A DNA stretch of 64,000 bases, taken from contig NZ_JAKGBW010000021.1 of NCBI RefSeq assembly GCF_021556485.1, forward strand, positions 1 through 64,000. Direction: 5' to 3'. How positions within the stretch are numbered: position 1 is the first letter of the stretch; each line of letters begins with the position of its first letter. A program made the position numbers and the translations under genes. The notes beneath the pieces were generated by a model. It saw only the letters and a list, made by a program, of their open reading frames with translations, did not search any database and was not told the origin of the DNA. Positions 8,977 through 18,197 of this stretch are shown here, in pieces. This DNA is from Oceanobacillus alkalisoli. Its GTDB lineage: Bacteria; Bacillota; Bacilli; Bacillales; Amphibacillaceae.

Positions 8977-10164
8977 TTAACCTTGAGCGGTTGCTCCTGA
9001 GACTGTATCCACTTTCTCTGTAGCTCCAGATACCGCATCAACATCTCCACCGGTCAGTTGTTGTCCAGTCTGTTTCAAGTACCAGTCGATAATTGGTTTG
9101 ATATCTTGGACATATTCATTAATTCCTAGATAATTTCCTTCATCATCCCGGATTGCTTGATAGCTGTGAACAACAAACTTGTCCGGTCCGTGTGTTGGTA
9201 CATGAGCGCGAACCGTATCTTCTTTACCACTTCGTAATTGCTGAATGACCCAGGCAACACTGCTAAAAGCATTTTCCGGGTGACACTGTGCGAGCGGATT
9301 ACCCACTTGTGCCGGTGTACGGGAAGCAAGCATGTCTTCTGCTTCATACATTCGGTTATAATACAGGAATTGGTTATTACTATCCGCGTATGTTAGTTCA
9401 GCCGGCATGGAATTTAAGAAGTAATTCAATTGATTGACGGTTAAAATTCCACGATCCAATTTCACGTACGCGTCACCTTCAACTGCTCCGGTTGCAACAG
9501 CCGCCTGTTCTACCCAATCTTCAGCTTCCATATCAATGCCTTCGATTGTTGTATCGATTTTCCCAGTAGCATATAAGTCCTCTGTACTCGATACGTCCTT
9601 CATTCCGTCTGGTGCATCTACAATTCTCACTACATTAATGAAGCGAATGAACTTCTTGATACAACCTTCGAGAAATTGGACAGTGTTCGCATCTTTCAGA
9701 TTTTCTTCTTCATCAAACGCTTTATGCACTTCACCTAACAGGAACTCATTACCTGGCATGACGACCGCATTTACACCCGGTGCATCTAAGATTTGACGTA
9801 AATGAAGCTGAGAGCGTGATGAACCTTGCACGTCATAAGAAGCTCCAACAATCATAACTGGTTTCCCGTCGAGCGGATGGATTTTAAAGGACAACCATTC
9901 TAGAGCACTTTGTAATGCTGAAGGGATGGAATGGTTATATTCAGGTGTCGCAATGATGACACCGTCCGCTGCAACAATTTTTTTGTTTAGATGTTGAATG
10001 GCTTCACTGTTCGTTTGATCATTTGATTGGTTAAACATCGGAACTTTATCAATATCCAGCACTTCCACATCAATCAAATTTCCAAACTTTTTAGCGATAA
10101 ATTTTAATAATAAACGGTTATAAGAAAACGCTGCATTCGACCCGACAATTCCTACTATTTTCAT
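8977..10164 (-). CDS. NADPH-dependent FMN reductase-PAS fusion with two C-terminal flavinylation motifs
   Basis: The 395-residue protein has three parts. Residues 1-190 form a flavodoxin-like NADPH:FMN reductase/azoreductase domain ([10 protein letters not shown] near the N-terminus, [34 protein letters not shown]). Residues about 250-370 look like a PAS domain of the DUF438 type ([30 protein letters not shown]). The last 21 residues contain DAVSGAT and DTVSGAT, both fitting the ApbE acceptor consensus DxxSGAT, so FMN is predicted on Thr382 and Thr392. There is no signal peptide. It lies between a paralogous reductase (14-base gap) and apbE. The protein would be a cytosolic multi-flavin electron carrier; donor and acceptor are unknown. 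GGGAGG precedes the ATG. Confidence 0.88.
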   Translation of the reverse strand: MKIVGIVGSNAAFSYNRLLLKFIAKKFGNLIDVEVLDIDKVPMFNQSNDQTNSEAIQHLNKKIVAADGVIIATPEYNHSIPSALQSALEWLSFKIHPLDGKPVMIVGASYDVQGSSRSQLHLRQILDAPGVNAVVMPGNEFLLGEVHKAFDEEENLKDANTVQFLEGCIKKFIRFINVVRIVDAPDGMKDVSSTEDLYATGKIDTTIEGIDMEAEDWVEQAAVATGAVEGDAYVKLDRGILTVNQLNYFLNSMPAELTYADSNNQFLYYNRMYEAEDMLASRTPAQVGNPLAQCHPENAFSSVAWVIQQLRSGKEDTVRAHVPTHGPDKFVVHSYQAIRDDEGNYLGINEYVQDIKPIIDWYLKQTGQQLTGGDVDAVSGATEKVDTVSGATAQG

Positions 10165-10178
10165 CTATATTTACCTCC

Positions 10179-10787
10179 CTATTCATTTTTTTCCCAAGAA
10201 AAGCTTTGTGTTTTCTGCTGGGAAGGATTTGCTGAGACTAATTGGTTTGTAATATCAACAAAATGGATAAACTCATTAAATATTCCTTCTAATTCTTCTA
10301 TTTTCTTCGGATCACTAAGCTTGCCATCTTCATCATAAGCCTGCAGAGAGAATCCAACTAAAAACTCAGAACTCGGCATAATACGTGCTTTCAATTCCGG
10401 GGCATCTAGAATTTGCCTCAAATGTGCCTGCGCTCTTGAAGAACCAAGCCTTCCATACGAAGCACCAGTGAGCATAACCGGCTTGTCAATTAATGGCTGG
10501 GTTGTATAGGACAACCATTCCAATGTACTTTTTAAAATAGCCGGGACAGAATGGTTATATTCTGGGGAACTTATAATCACCCCGTCTGCTTCTCGAATTT
10601 TGTCTGAAAGATCCTGCACTTCAGCTGGTGCTGTTTTGTCAACTGGCTTATTGAATGCAGGAATATCTTTAATTTCATAAAGTTCAATGTTCGCCTTTTC
10701 TGCAAAATGTTTTTGTATGAATTGCAATAATTTACGATTCGTAGATTGGTCGGAGTTCGTTCCAACAATTGCTAGTAGATTCATCAT
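10179..10787 (-). CDS. NADPH-dependent FMN reductase (azoreductase-like)
   Basis: This 202-residue flavodoxin-fold oxidoreductase parallels the first domain of the downstream fusion: [58 protein letters not shown]. It should bind FMN and reduce flavins, quinones or azo compounds with NAD(P)H. It lacks the PAS domain and flavinylation tail. It is the first gene of the leftward transcription unit and is separated from the fusion by 14 bases, so the two were probably formed by duplication and act together. Confidence 0.9.
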   Translation of the reverse strand: MMNLLAIVGTNSDQSTNRKLLQFIQKHFAEKANIELYEIKDIPAFNKPVDKTAPAEVQDLSDKIREADGVIISSPEYNHSVPAILKSTLEWLSYTTQPLIDKPVMLTGASYGRLGSSRAQAHLRQILDAPELKARIMPSSEFLVGFSLQAYDEDGKLSDPKKIEELEGIFNEFIHFVDITNQLVSANPSQQKTQSFSWEKNE

Positions 10788-11154
10788 TTTATTGCTCCCT
10801 TCTCATGTTTTGTACATCACCATCATTCGAGTGTTTTTTTCCGAAAATTCGCGATATCATGATGTATCTTAAAATTTAATACATAAAGATAATTACCCTG
10901 CGTCTAGCTACGATAAACATGATATTTCGCTTCTCGAAAATTCCTATTCGAACGATTTAATGTGAGAGTAGCTTTTTTAGCCATCATTTAATCGACTAAA
11001 CATACCATTCTTACAATCATTAACACGTCATCAATCGATTTGTCCTCCCACATTTCTCTCTTGTGAAATAATTCACTAACTATCACAATTTAAATATACC
11101 CCATTCACATTAGAAATGCAATATACTTCACCACGTTGTAACAATTTAAAAATT
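10788..11154. promoter_or_regulatory. upstream region of the flavin operon
   Basis: No gene is seen here. ATGTAT and ATACAT (about 10861-10884) form an inverted repeat around an A/T-rich centre, a possible operator for the reductase operon. A second imperfect inverted repeat (CGATTTAATG with CATTTAATCG) lies at about 10953-10993. Neither matches a regulator that I can name. Confidence 0.35.
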
Positions 11155-11214
11155 CGGGACAGGAGGTCGAGAGCATTTGTCCCAGTGAAAAAATGCTCTC
11201 GACCTCCTGTCCCG
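11155..11214. repeat. GGGACA palindrome with 24-bp perfect arms, family B copy 3
   Basis: The arm at 11155-11178 (CGGGACAGGAGGTCGAGAGC plus ATTT) is perfectly complementary to 11191-11214, with a 12-base loop that itself contains GTCCC. It follows the stop of the small gene at 11224-11379 and probably acts as its terminator. It is the longest hairpin of family B. Confidence 0.8.
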
Positions 11215-11223
11215 CTCAACAGA

Positions 11224-11379
11224 TTAACTGCCTCTTTTCCTTTTATTCCTCTTTTGATCCAAGTTGAGAAATTCTGTATCCTCTGCTATTTCCACGTCTT
11301 GCTTTGGCCTTGTATCGTATTTTCTTACATTTCGTTGTTTGCCTTTATCCTTATTCCTGTTCTTATTTTCTTCCGACAT
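11224..11379 (-). CDS. small basic hypothetical protein
   Basis: A 51-residue frame starts at ATG 11379 with GAGGAGG 8 bases upstream and ends at TAA 11224. The protein begins MSEENKNRNKDKGKQRN and ends in a basic tail (KRNKRKRGS); an acidic patch (DVEIAEDTE) lies between. The composition resembles small Bacillus spore or stress proteins, but I do not recognise the family. The good SD and a hairpin after the stop support it as a gene. Confidence 0.65.
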   Translation of the reverse strand: MSEENKNRNKDKGKQRNVRKYDTRPKQDVEIAEDTEFLNLDQKRNKRKRGS

Positions 11380-11474
11380 GTTGTAAGCCTCCTCTATACG
11401 ATTTCAGACTTAGTATATCCTTCCTTTTTATTATTTATTTCAGGTGAAAGTTATCGGATTTTCCTATCTTTTGG

Positions 11475-11480
11475 TATAAT
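11475..11480 (+). promoter_or_regulatory. extended -10 promoter of the small gene at 11520
   Basis: TGGTATAAT forms an extended -10 element about 40 bases before the start codon. No good -35 box is present, which is compatible with an extended -10 promoter. Confidence 0.55.
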
Positions 11481-11519
11481 GCGGACATAGAGATTAGAAT
11501 GAAAAAGGAGTTTTCCAGA

Positions 11520-11726
11520 ATGAAGATAGAAATCAATGGTCTTGAGTTGAAAGAGGAGCATATAAAAATGCTTTTAAATGAACTGAAAGACGAAAAGGTT
11601 AGAACGACAGAAGAGTTGCAAAGATATTTAAACGATCATTGGTATACGAAAGACAATGCAAGAAAATGCCACTTGCTCGTTGCCAAACATCCAAAGAAAA
11701 GAAGCTTTGCGATTCCATTTGAATAA
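11520..11726 (+). CDS. small hypothetical protein
   Basis: The ATG at 11520 is chosen because AAGGAG lies 9 bases upstream; the in-frame ATG at 11499 has no such site. The 68-residue product (MKIEINGLELKEEHIKMLL, then YLNDHWYTKDNARKC) is soluble and charged, with no signal or membrane segment and a His/Lys-rich C-terminus. I do not recognise the family. It has its own extended -10 promoter and is followed by the MITE copy at 11756. Confidence 0.65.
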   Translation: MKIEINGLELKEEHIKMLLNELKDEKVRTTEELQRYLNDHWYTKDNARKCHLLVAKHPKKRSFAIPFE

Positions 11727-11755
11727 GAATTCCTTCCAAAAAATAAAGTAGTTTA

Positions 11756-11871
11756 ATGAATTTCATAATACGTATTTAATGCATCACCATCACCATATGT
11801 AGTTGAGTTGGTTCGTTCCCAACTACATATGGTGATGGAAAAGCCGACTTTGGTAATTATGAAATTCATTC
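11756..11871 (+). mobile_element. MITE-like palindromic element, copy 1
   Basis: Terminal inverted repeats (ATGAATTTCATAAT and its complement) enclose a perfect 18-bp inner stem, CATCACCATATGTAGTTG with its complement, and a 14-base loop. The hexamer AGTTTA flanks the element exactly on both sides (11750-11755 and 11872-11877), consistent with a target-site duplication. It has no coding capacity. The other five copies are at 25.8, 37.2, 45.5, 52.0 and 62.6 kb. Confidence 0.9.
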
Positions 11872-11918
11872 AGTTTAGCATCCTTTTCAATAAAAAATTC
11901 TAAACTACTTATTTTCTC

Positions 11919-12272
11919 CTAAACAAATTGATTCTGTTCTATCGTATAAACTCCGCGGGAGGTGCTGATCGTAAAGCGAGCCCCATCAAATTCGTACGTT
12001 GCTTCCTCTTCAAGAGGGATTTCAAATGTTTCAGCTGGCAAGGATTCATAATTGTTCATCGTTGTTTCGATGAGACCACTTCCGTTTAATTGCAAGGCGT
12101 AACGGGATATATAATCATCAATACTCTGTCCCTTCGTGAAAGAAACTCCTCTTAAAACAAGAAGTGTTTCTTTTATATCATCCATTTCCTGCTTCACAAT
12201 CTTTATCTGTTGGTCATTCCATTGCTGTAATAATTCATTAAACTCTTCAATGCTTAAGCGCCGCTGCTTCAT
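11919..12272 (-). CDS. hypothetical protein
   Basis: From ATG 12272, with AAGGAGTGAT just upstream, the product has 117 residues. The longer frame to 12335 lacks an SD. It starts with a charged helical region (MKQRRLSIEEFNELLQQW) and ends in beta-like sequence (ATYEFDGARFTISTSRGVYTI). No signal peptide, membrane segment or known family is evident. It lies 60 bases downstream of the patatin gene in the same direction and may be co-transcribed. Confidence 0.65.
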   Translation of the reverse strand: MKQRRLSIEEFNELLQQWNDQQIKIVKQEMDDIKETLLVLRGVSFTKGQSIDDYISRYALQLNGSGLIETTMNNYESLPAETFEIPLEEEATYEFDGARFTISTSRGVYTIEQNQFV

Positions 12273-12331
12273 TGTATCACTCCTTTTTATTACGTTTTCC
12301 CTCTCTTCGGAAAAACATACAAAGAGTGTTT

Positions 12332-13177
12332 TCAATTGCTAAGAAAGCGCTGCAGTGCCTCAAATTGCTCTTTAGCATCGTTCCAACCTAACTCATAAAG
12401 CTCTTCCACTCGTTCCTTCTTCCGTTCCGCCCTCCCTACCGGCAATTCCAAACTTGGTCGCATCACAAACGCATTTCCTAGCTGTTCCTGTTTAGCGACA
12501 TATTCAAGTGTCTCATTATAATGCTTATACCGTTCCCTTAATAAATCATTTATTTTCGGATGCTGCTTATACTTAATAATAGAGTACATTTTTCTTGGCC
12601 GTTTGAAATAACCCTCTGGCTTTGTAAGGATAATTACATTCTTTTCAAAGCCATCTTGCTCTGATTTTTTTATCGGAATGGGATCACTAATCCCGCCGTC
12701 TAATAAATGCCGGCTTTTATATTCCACACTCGACGCTACAAATGGCAAAGAACTTGAGGCACGGAGTAATTTCACGAGATCTGTCCCCTGGTCCGTTTTA
12801 TTAAAATAGACCGGCTCCCCTGTGTCACAATCGGTGGTTACAATGACGAATTCCTCTGTATTCTGCTTAAACGCATCCATATCAAATGGAACTAATTTAT
12901 TTGGAATTTCATCAAAAATAAAATCCATTCCAAAAAGTTCCCGTTTCTTGATAAAATTTCTAAAGGAAAGATAACGTTTATCCTCAATAAAACCGAGATT
13001 CACTTTTTTGTTTCGACCTTTTTGCCTTGAAAGATAAGATGCGGCCATACAAGCTCCCGCCGAAACACCGATAACGTAGGGTGGGTATAAATCCCGCTCC
13101 ATAAAATATTCCAGCACTCCTGCCGTATATAATCCGCGCATACCGCCACCTTCAAGGATTAATCCTGCATTAACCAT
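12332..13177 (-). CDS. patatin-like phospholipase family protein
   Basis: The 281-residue lipid acyl hydrolase carries the oxyanion-hole loop LEGGGMRG near its N-terminus, the nucleophile elbow GVSAG with the catalytic Ser, and the second dyad residue in LLDGGISDP. Length and order match the bacterial YjjU/RssA-like patatin group, and there is no signal peptide, so it should act in the cytosol or at the inner membrane face. ATG 13177 follows GAGGG; an in-frame TTG at 13192 is less likely. The natural substrate is unknown. Confidence 0.9.
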   Translation of the reverse strand: MVNAGLILEGGGMRGLYTAGVLEYFMERDLYPPYVIGVSAGACMAASYLSRQKGRNKKVNLGFIEDKRYLSFRNFIKKRELFGMDFIFDEIPNKLVPFDMDAFKQNTEEFVIVTTDCDTGEPVYFNKTDQGTDLVKLLRASSSLPFVASSVEYKSRHLLDGGISDPIPIKKSEQDGFEKNVIILTKPEGYFKRPRKMYSIIKYKQHPKINDLLRERYKHYNETLEYVAKQEQLGNAFVMRPSLELPVGRAERKKERVEELYELGWNDAKEQFEALQRFLSN

Positions 13178-13369
13178 CGTCTCTTCCCTCAACTTTATTG
13201 TGAATTTTGTAGGCTTTTTCCATTTATATTATGCTCCGGATACTACAATTAAATAATATCATTTTAACAGGCCTGCCTAGAGTTTGGGAATTTTTTCAAT
13301 TTAAAACAGGTAAGAAGATTTCTTTCTTGCATACCTGCGTACATTAGATATTGGAAAGGAAGGATTTTC

Positions 13370-13723
13370 TTGAAGATTAAACTGAAACGAATTTATGATG
13401 AGTCCGCAAAAGCAGACGGGGTACGCATTCTCGTTGATCGCCTCTGGCCAAGAGGTGTATCAAAAGAAAAGGCAAATCTCGACCACTGGCTGAAAGAAAT
13501 TGGCCCGACAGATGAATTACGGAAATCATTTCATGAGGATGAACGGAGCTTTAAACAATTTAAAGAAAAATATTTAAAAGAATTACAATCCGGAGAACAA
13601 AAAGAAGCACTGGATGAATTAAAGAAAATAGCAGACGATACAAAACAAATCACCCTCCTCTTCGCAGCAAAAAATAAAGAAGAAAACCAAGCAGTCATAT
13701 TAAAAGAAAAACTAGAAGATTAG
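13370..13723 (+). CDS. DUF488 family protein (YeaO-like)
   Basis: This 117-residue protein has the DUF488 hallmarks: KRIYDE at the N-terminus, GVRILVDRLWPRGVSKEKA, LRKSFHED and TLLFAAKNKEENQAVIL. The domain is widespread and its biochemical role is not settled. The start is TTG with GGAAGG upstream, and no ATG is available. Monocistronic. Confidence 0.85.
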   Translation: MKIKLKRIYDESAKADGVRILVDRLWPRGVSKEKANLDHWLKEIGPTDELRKSFHEDERSFKQFKEKYLKELQSGEQKEALDELKKIADDTKQITLLFAAKNKEENQAVILKEKLED

Positions 13724-13818
13724 AAGCAAGTCATTTTCCCTCTCCTATTTGCATATGTTTTATTAGGACAACCTTATAGTCAACATGGCAAAAATTATTA
13801 AAGGAGAGGAATTTTAAC

Positions 13819-15339
13819 ATGAGGTATAAAAACCCAAATACAGAAGGTGCAGTGATCACATTTAAGGACCGTTACGATAACTTCATTGGAGGAGAATATC
13901 GTCCACCAGTCAAGGGGTTATATTTTGAAAATGTCAGTCCGGTAACTGGTAAAGCATTCTGTGAAATCGCTCGTTCAACAAAAGAAGATATCCAGTTAGC
14001 TGTCGATGCAGCGAGTGAAGCAAAGGAAGCCTGGGGGAAAACTTCGGTTACGGAGCGGGCAAACATTTTAAATGAAATTGCCAATCGGATTGAGGACAAT
14101 ATGGAAATGCTCGCCGTTGCGGAAACCTGGGACAACGGAAAAGCGATCCGAGAACCACTTGCCGCTGACTTGCCATTAGCCGTCGATCACTTCCGCTATT
14201 TTGCCGGTGTTATCCGAGCGCAAGAAGGCGGCATCAGCCAAATCGATCAAGACACAGTTGCCTATCACTTCCACGAGCCGCTCGGTGTTGTCGGACAAAT
14301 TATTCCATGGAATTTTCCGCTGTTAATGGCGACTTGGAAACTTGCACCAGCGCTCGCTACCGGTAACTGTGTCGTTTTAAAACCAGCTGAACAAACACCA
14401 GCATCGATTCACGTATTGCTGGAGTTGATTCATGACTTGCTTCCTCCAGGTGTATTAAATGTCGTGAATGGATTCGGGGTCGAAGCTGGTAAGCCAATTG
14501 CGACAAATCCGGGGATTGATAAAGTTGCTTTCACTGGGGAAACAACAACCGGCCGCTTAATTATGCAATATGCATCTGAAAATATTATCCCGGTAACATT
14601 GGAACTTGGAGGAAAGTCACCGAATATCTTTTTTGAAGATGTTATGGACGAAGATGATGGTTTTCTCGATAAAGCGGTGGAAGGCTTGACGATGTTTGCT
14701 TTAAATCAAGGTGAAGTGTGTACGTGTCCTTCTCGGGCCTTGATTCATGAGTCCATTTATGATGAATTTATGGAACGGGCACTCGCACGTGTCAAAGAAA
14801 TTAAAATCGGCCACCCGCTCGATACGACAACGATGATGGGTGCACAGGCCTCAACGGAACAACTAGAGAAAATCACCTCCTATCTTGATATCGGAAAACA
14901 AGAAGGCGCGGAAGTGTTAATCGGAGGCAATGTAAATAAACTGGGCGGAGAGCTCTCCAACGGTTACTATGTAGAACCAACTATCTTTAAGGGACATAAT
15001 AAAATGCGCATTTTCCAGGAGGAAATTTTCGGCCCGGTTCTTTCTGTCACAACATTTAAGGATAAGGAAGAAGCACTGGAAATTGCGAATGATACACTCT
15101 ATGGTCTTGGTGCTGGTGTCTGGACGCGAAACATTAATACGGCTTACCGCTTTGGCCGGGAGATTCAAGCCGGAAGAGTATGGACGAATACGTACCATCA
15201 ATATCCCGCTCATGCGGCGTTTGGCGGGTATAAAAAGTCTGGAATCGGACGGGAAAATCACCAGACGATGCTCGCTCATTATCAGCAAACGAAAAACTTA
15301 CTGATCAGCTATAGTGAAGGTCCTGCAGGTTTATTCTAA
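13819..15339 (+). CDS. NAD-dependent aldehyde dehydrogenase (acetaldehyde/long-chain type)
   Basis: This 506-residue enzyme oxidises aldehydes to acids with NAD(P)+. The catalytic Cys is in the segment [13 protein letters not shown], the general base Glu in [10 protein letters not shown], and the coenzyme-binding segments are [15 protein letters not shown] and FTGETTTGR. Length and sequence fit the AldA/ExaC-like group that is typically followed by a DUF779 gene, as is the case here. GGAGAGGA precedes the ATG. A hairpin (15352-15384) separates the two genes. Confidence 0.92.
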   Translation: MRYKNPNTEGAVITFKDRYDNFIGGEYRPPVKGLYFENVSPVTGKAFCEIARSTKEDIQLAVDAASEAKEAWGKTSVTERANILNEIANRIEDNMEMLAVAETWDNGKAIREPLAADLPLAVDHFRYFAGVIRAQEGGISQIDQDTVAYHFHEPLGVVGQIIPWNFPLLMATWKLAPALATGNCVVLKPAEQTPASIHVLLELIHDLLPPGVLNVVNGFGVEAGKPIATNPGIDKVAFTGETTTGRLIMQYASENIIPVTLELGGKSPNIFFEDVMDEDDGFLDKAVEGLTMFALNQGEVCTCPSRALIHESIYDEFMERALARVKEIKIGHPLDTTTMMGAQASTEQLEKITSYLDIGKQEGAEVLIGGNVNKLGGELSNGYYVEPTIFKGHNKMRIFQEEIFGPVLSVTTFKDKEEALEIANDTLYGLGAGVWTRNINTAYRFGREIQAGRVWTNTYHQYPAHAAFGGYKKSGIGRENHQTMLAHYQQTKNLLISYSEGPAGLF

Positions 15340-15351
15340 CTTTCCTTTGTC

Positions 15352-15384
15352 GGGAAGCTAATCATATGTATTGATTAGCTTCCC
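15352..15384 (+). terminator. intercistronic hairpin
   Basis: GGGAAGCTAATCA (15352-15364) pairs perfectly with its complement at 15372-15384 around a 7-base loop. The T-run is weak, so it may attenuate or stabilise mRNA between the dehydrogenase and the DUF779 gene. Confidence 0.65.
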
Positions 15385-15418
15385 TTCTACATAGATTGAA
15401 AGAAGGAGGGATCTTTTG

Positions 15419-15775
15419 ATGGTACAACGTGTAGTTGCAACGGAAAGTACACTTCAATTAATCGAAAAGTTGAAAACGATCCACGGCCCACTCATGTTTC
15501 ACCAATCCGGGGGCTGCTGTGACGGAAGCTCACCAATGTGCTACCCGCGGGATGAATTCCGCACCGGTGAATCGGATATATTACTTGGTAAAATTGGAGA
15601 CACACCTTTTTACATGTCCAAAGATCAATATGAGTACTGGAAACATACTCAGCTTATCATTGATGTAGTCGATGGCAGAGGTGGTATGTTTTCCTTGGAA
15701 GGTCCAGAAGGCAAACGATTTTTAACAAGATCCCGGATATTTACAACAAAAGAACGAGAAAAATTGGAGTTGTGA
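15419..15775 (+). CDS. DUF779 domain protein
   Basis: The 118-residue product contains the DUF779 signature: FHQSGGCCDGSSPMCYPRDEF, a Cys-rich possible metal site, followed by DTPFYMSKDQYEYWKHTQ and SLEGPEGKRFLTRSR. DUF779 genes very often follow aldehyde dehydrogenases of the upstream type; the function is not established. ATG 15419 is preferred over TTG 15416 given the AAGGAGG site 9 bases upstream. A family B repeat starts right after the stop codon. Confidence 0.88.
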   Translation: MVQRVVATESTLQLIEKLKTIHGPLMFHQSGGCCDGSSPMCYPRDEFRTGESDILLGKIGDTPFYMSKDQYEYWKHTQLIIDVVDGRGGMFSLEGPEGKRFLTRSRIFTTKEREKLEL

Positions 15776-15779
15776 CAGC

Positions 15780-15838
15780 GGGACGTGGGGTCAGAGCATT
15801 TGTCCCAGTGGGACAGTTGCTCTGACCCCTTTGTCCCA
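15780..15838. repeat. GGGACA palindrome, family B copy 4
   Basis: GGGGTCAGAGCA and TGCTCTGACCCC form a perfect 12-bp stem, with nested GGGAC/GTCCC arms outside it and TGTCCCAGTGGGACA in the centre. It begins a few bases after the DUF779 stop. Confidence 0.75.
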
Positions 15839-15971
15839 TCTCCCCCTAAATTCCCTAGCAATTTAATGGGGTATTTCCTCTTCTAACCTGTTATAATAGA
15901 TATATCATTTAACGAAATTTTATCGCAATCTATTATTCTACTTTTGGACTTGAAAGGTGAGCTGCTTATAA

Positions 15972-17066
15972 ATGAGCACGTCAAATGTAATTATGAAACG
16001 AATAATCATTGGAATACTTATTGTTATTGGGGGTTTTCTTACATATTTCTATTTCTCGCAAATCTTCCCCATCTTGCTAGCACTGCTGCTCGCGCTCATT
16101 TTTGAACCATTCGTTCGGCTGATGATGCGCAAATTCAAGTGGGAGAAAAGAATCTTACCTGTTTTGATTACCTTTCTATCCTTTCTTGTCATTAGCGGCT
16201 TCATCATCTATATTACAGTTGTCGTCATTTTTGACATTCTTTATGGATGGGCATTTCAAATTCCGCGCTACGCCATCGAAATTCAGCATTTTATAGAAAA
16301 CAATATTGAAAAGTTCTATGAATTTCTCCAAGAAGTTCCAATGGCAGATGTAATTATCGAGGAGCTCGAAGCGTTATCTTCTGATTTCATGCAGACAGCA
16401 TTAAGTATTACGACATCCATTATCACAGGATTTGGTTCTATTGTACAAACTATTGTAGCGGCAATTCCAAATTTAATTTTTGTATCATTATTTTTCTTGA
16501 TTGCTTTGTTTTTATTCAGTTTGGAATTACCAAGAGTAAAAAAAATCTTCTGGAGCTGGTTCCGTTCTGACCTCGCCGCTAAATTGCAATTCATTTCGAA
16601 GCGCATGGGAGAAGTCTTTTTCGGGTATTGGAAAGCACAGCTCGTTTTAAGTATCGGGGTATTTATTTTATGTTATATCAGTCTTAAGTTTATTGCGCCA
16701 GGCCCTGCCCTGATCATGTCTTTCATCATTTGGATAGTCGATATTATTCCATTGTACGTCGGGCCCGCGTTGGTGCTTGTTCCATGGGCACTGCTTGCTT
16801 TTATTCTCGGAAATACATTTATGGGAGTTCAGTTGATTATTCTTACAATCGTGCTCCTTGTATTGCGCCGAATAATCGAACCGAAAGTGCTAGGAGATTC
16901 CATTGGTCTCGCTGCCCTGCCAACCGTGCTTTCTATGTATTTTGGTTATGTGCTAGCAGGCGTGCTTGGCCTAATCTTCGGACCATTTGTCTATATCGCA
17001 TTCATTACAGCCAAAGAAGCAGGACTATTTGAATTAACCTCAAAACCAGGACGAACAGGAAACTAA
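15972..17066 (+). CDS. ytvI: sporulation integral membrane protein YtvI (AI-2E transporter family)
   Basis: This 364-residue polytopic protein has about seven membrane segments, starting with two near residues 10-50. A central amphipathic region (about 95-150) precedes the C-terminal helices with PGPALIMSFIIWIVDIIP and PKVLGDSIGLAALP, typical of the AI-2E/PerM superfamily. Best resemblance is to the Bacillus sporulation protein YtvI. Transport substrate is unknown. GGTGAG lies 11 bases before the ATG. Confidence 0.85.
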   Translation: MSTSNVIMKRIIIGILIVIGGFLTYFYFSQIFPILLALLLALIFEPFVRLMMRKFKWEKRILPVLITFLSFLVISGFIIYITVVVIFDILYGWAFQIPRYAIEIQHFIENNIEKFYEFLQEVPMADVIIEELEALSSDFMQTALSITTSIITGFGSIVQTIVAAIPNLIFVSLFFLIALFLFSLELPRVKKIFWSWFRSDLAAKLQFISKRMGEVFFGYWKAQLVLSIGVFILCYISLKFIAPGPALIMSFIIWIVDIIPLYVGPALVLVPWALLAFILGNTFMGVQLIILTIVLLVLRRIIEPKVLGDSIGLAALPTVLSMYFGYVLAGVLGLIFGPFVYIAFITAKEAGLFELTSKPGRTGN

Positions 17067-17079
17067 CCTGTCCGTCTTT

Positions 17080-17144
17080 GGGACAAGGGGTCAGAGCATT
17101 TGTCCCAATTAGTGGCGGGACAGTTGCTCTGACCCTCAGTCTCA
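17080..17144. repeat. GGGACA palindrome, family B copy 5
   Basis: GGGTCAGAGCA (17089-) pairs with TGCTCTGACCC; GGGACA and TGTCCC occur again inside. The element fills the space between two convergent genes and its right end touches the stop codon of the dehydrogenase gene. It could work as a bidirectional terminator. Confidence 0.75.
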
Positions 17145-18197
17145 TTTCTTCAATCGTCTTAAGATTTCATCTGTCACTTCTTCTGTCGAATGCTTTCCAC
17201 CTATATCTGCTGTCGTAATTCCAGCACTCACGGTGTTTTCAATAGACTCCAACACAAGCGTGCCCAGTTCATCTTCCCCGAAGTGATCAAGCATCATTTT
17301 TGCCGTCCAGATTTGACCAATTGGATTAGCTTTCCCTTTTCCTGCAATATTAGGTGCTGACCCATGCACCGGTTCGAACATCGATGGATATTTTCCCTCC
17401 ACATTAATGTTCGCTGTTGGCGCAATACCAACACTTCCCATAATAGCGGCACCGATATCCGATAAAATATCCCCAAAAAGATTACTCGCGACAACGATAT
17501 CGAATTTTTCCGGCTGTGTAACAAAAAATGCTGATAGTGCATCAATGTGCTGGGAGTCTGTCTCCACTTCCGGGTATTCCTCCCCTAGATCTTTAAATAC
17601 CTCATCCCAAAACGGCATCGTATGAACAATCCCATTCGATTTCGTAGCACTTGTTACATGCTTTTTTCTTTTGTCTGCCAACTCAAAGGCATAGCGCATC
17701 GCCCGTTCCATACCTTTTCTTGAAAATATGTTATTTTGAATAGAAATTTCATCTTCCCCACGGTAAATCCTTCCGCCAACCTCACTATACTCACCTTCAC
17801 TATTTTCCCGCACGATAACTAAATCAAAATCTTTCGGGCTCACAAGCGGAGTTTTTATACCACGGAGCAATTTCGCTGGGCGAACGTTGATTTGCTGTTC
17901 AAAATCACGACGAATTTTTATTAACAAACCCCATAAAGAAATATGATCTGGAACAAGGTCCGCGTTCCCTACCGCTCCTAGAAAAACAGCATCAGAATCC
18001 GATAATCGGTCGATTCCGTCTTCAGGCATCATTTTCCCGTGTTGCAAATAATACTCACAGCTATATGGAAATTCCTCATACTCAAACTTCAATCCCCCAT
18101 GCAGTTCTGCAACCGCATCCAAAACTCGGGTAGCAGCAGGCACTACCTCTCTTCCAATCCCGTCTCCAGGAATAGAAGCAATTTTGAACTTTTTCAT
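17142..18197 (-). CDS. tartrate/D-malate dehydrogenase family (TtuC/YcsA-like)
   Basis: This 351-residue member of the isocitrate/isopropylmalate dehydrogenase superfamily starts SIPGDGIGREVVPAA. It carries the signatures VRENSEGEYSEVGGRIYRG, KSNGIVHTMPFWDEVF, LFGDILSDIGAAIMGSVGIAPTAN and FEPVHGSAPNIAGKGKANP. The WGLLIKIRR region favours the tartrate/D-malate dehydrogenase branch over leucine biosynthesis, as does the absence of leu genes nearby. It should oxidise a 2-hydroxy diacid with NAD+ and Mn2+/Mg2+. GGAGGGG precedes the ATG. Substrate specificity cannot be fixed from sequence. Confidence 0.88.
   Translation of the reverse strand: MKKFKIASIPGDGIGREVVPAATRVLDAVAELHGGLKFEYEEFPYSCEYYLQHGKMMPEDGIDRLSDSDAVFLGAVGNADLVPDHISLWGLLIKIRRDFEQQINVRPAKLLRGIKTPLVSPKDFDLVIVRENSEGEYSEVGGRIYRGEDEISIQNNIFSRKGMERAMRYAFELADKRKKHVTSATKSNGIVHTMPFWDEVFKDLGEEYPEVETDSQHIDALSAFFVTQPEKFDIVVASNLFGDILSDIGAAIMGSVGIAPTANINVEGKYPSMFEPVHGSAPNIAGKGKANPIGQIWTAKMMLDHFGEDELGTLVLESIENTVSAGITTADIGGKHSTEEVTDEILRRLKK

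Noticed and set aside
8895-9050. Upstream extension of apbE
   Set aside because: It overlaps the C-terminus of the reductase gene in another frame and spans that gene's terminator.
11782-11796. CATCACCATCACCATATG looks like a His-tag/NdeI cloning junction
   Set aside because: The same sequence recurs in several MITE copies with natural variation and is part of their inner stem; no other vector sequence is present.
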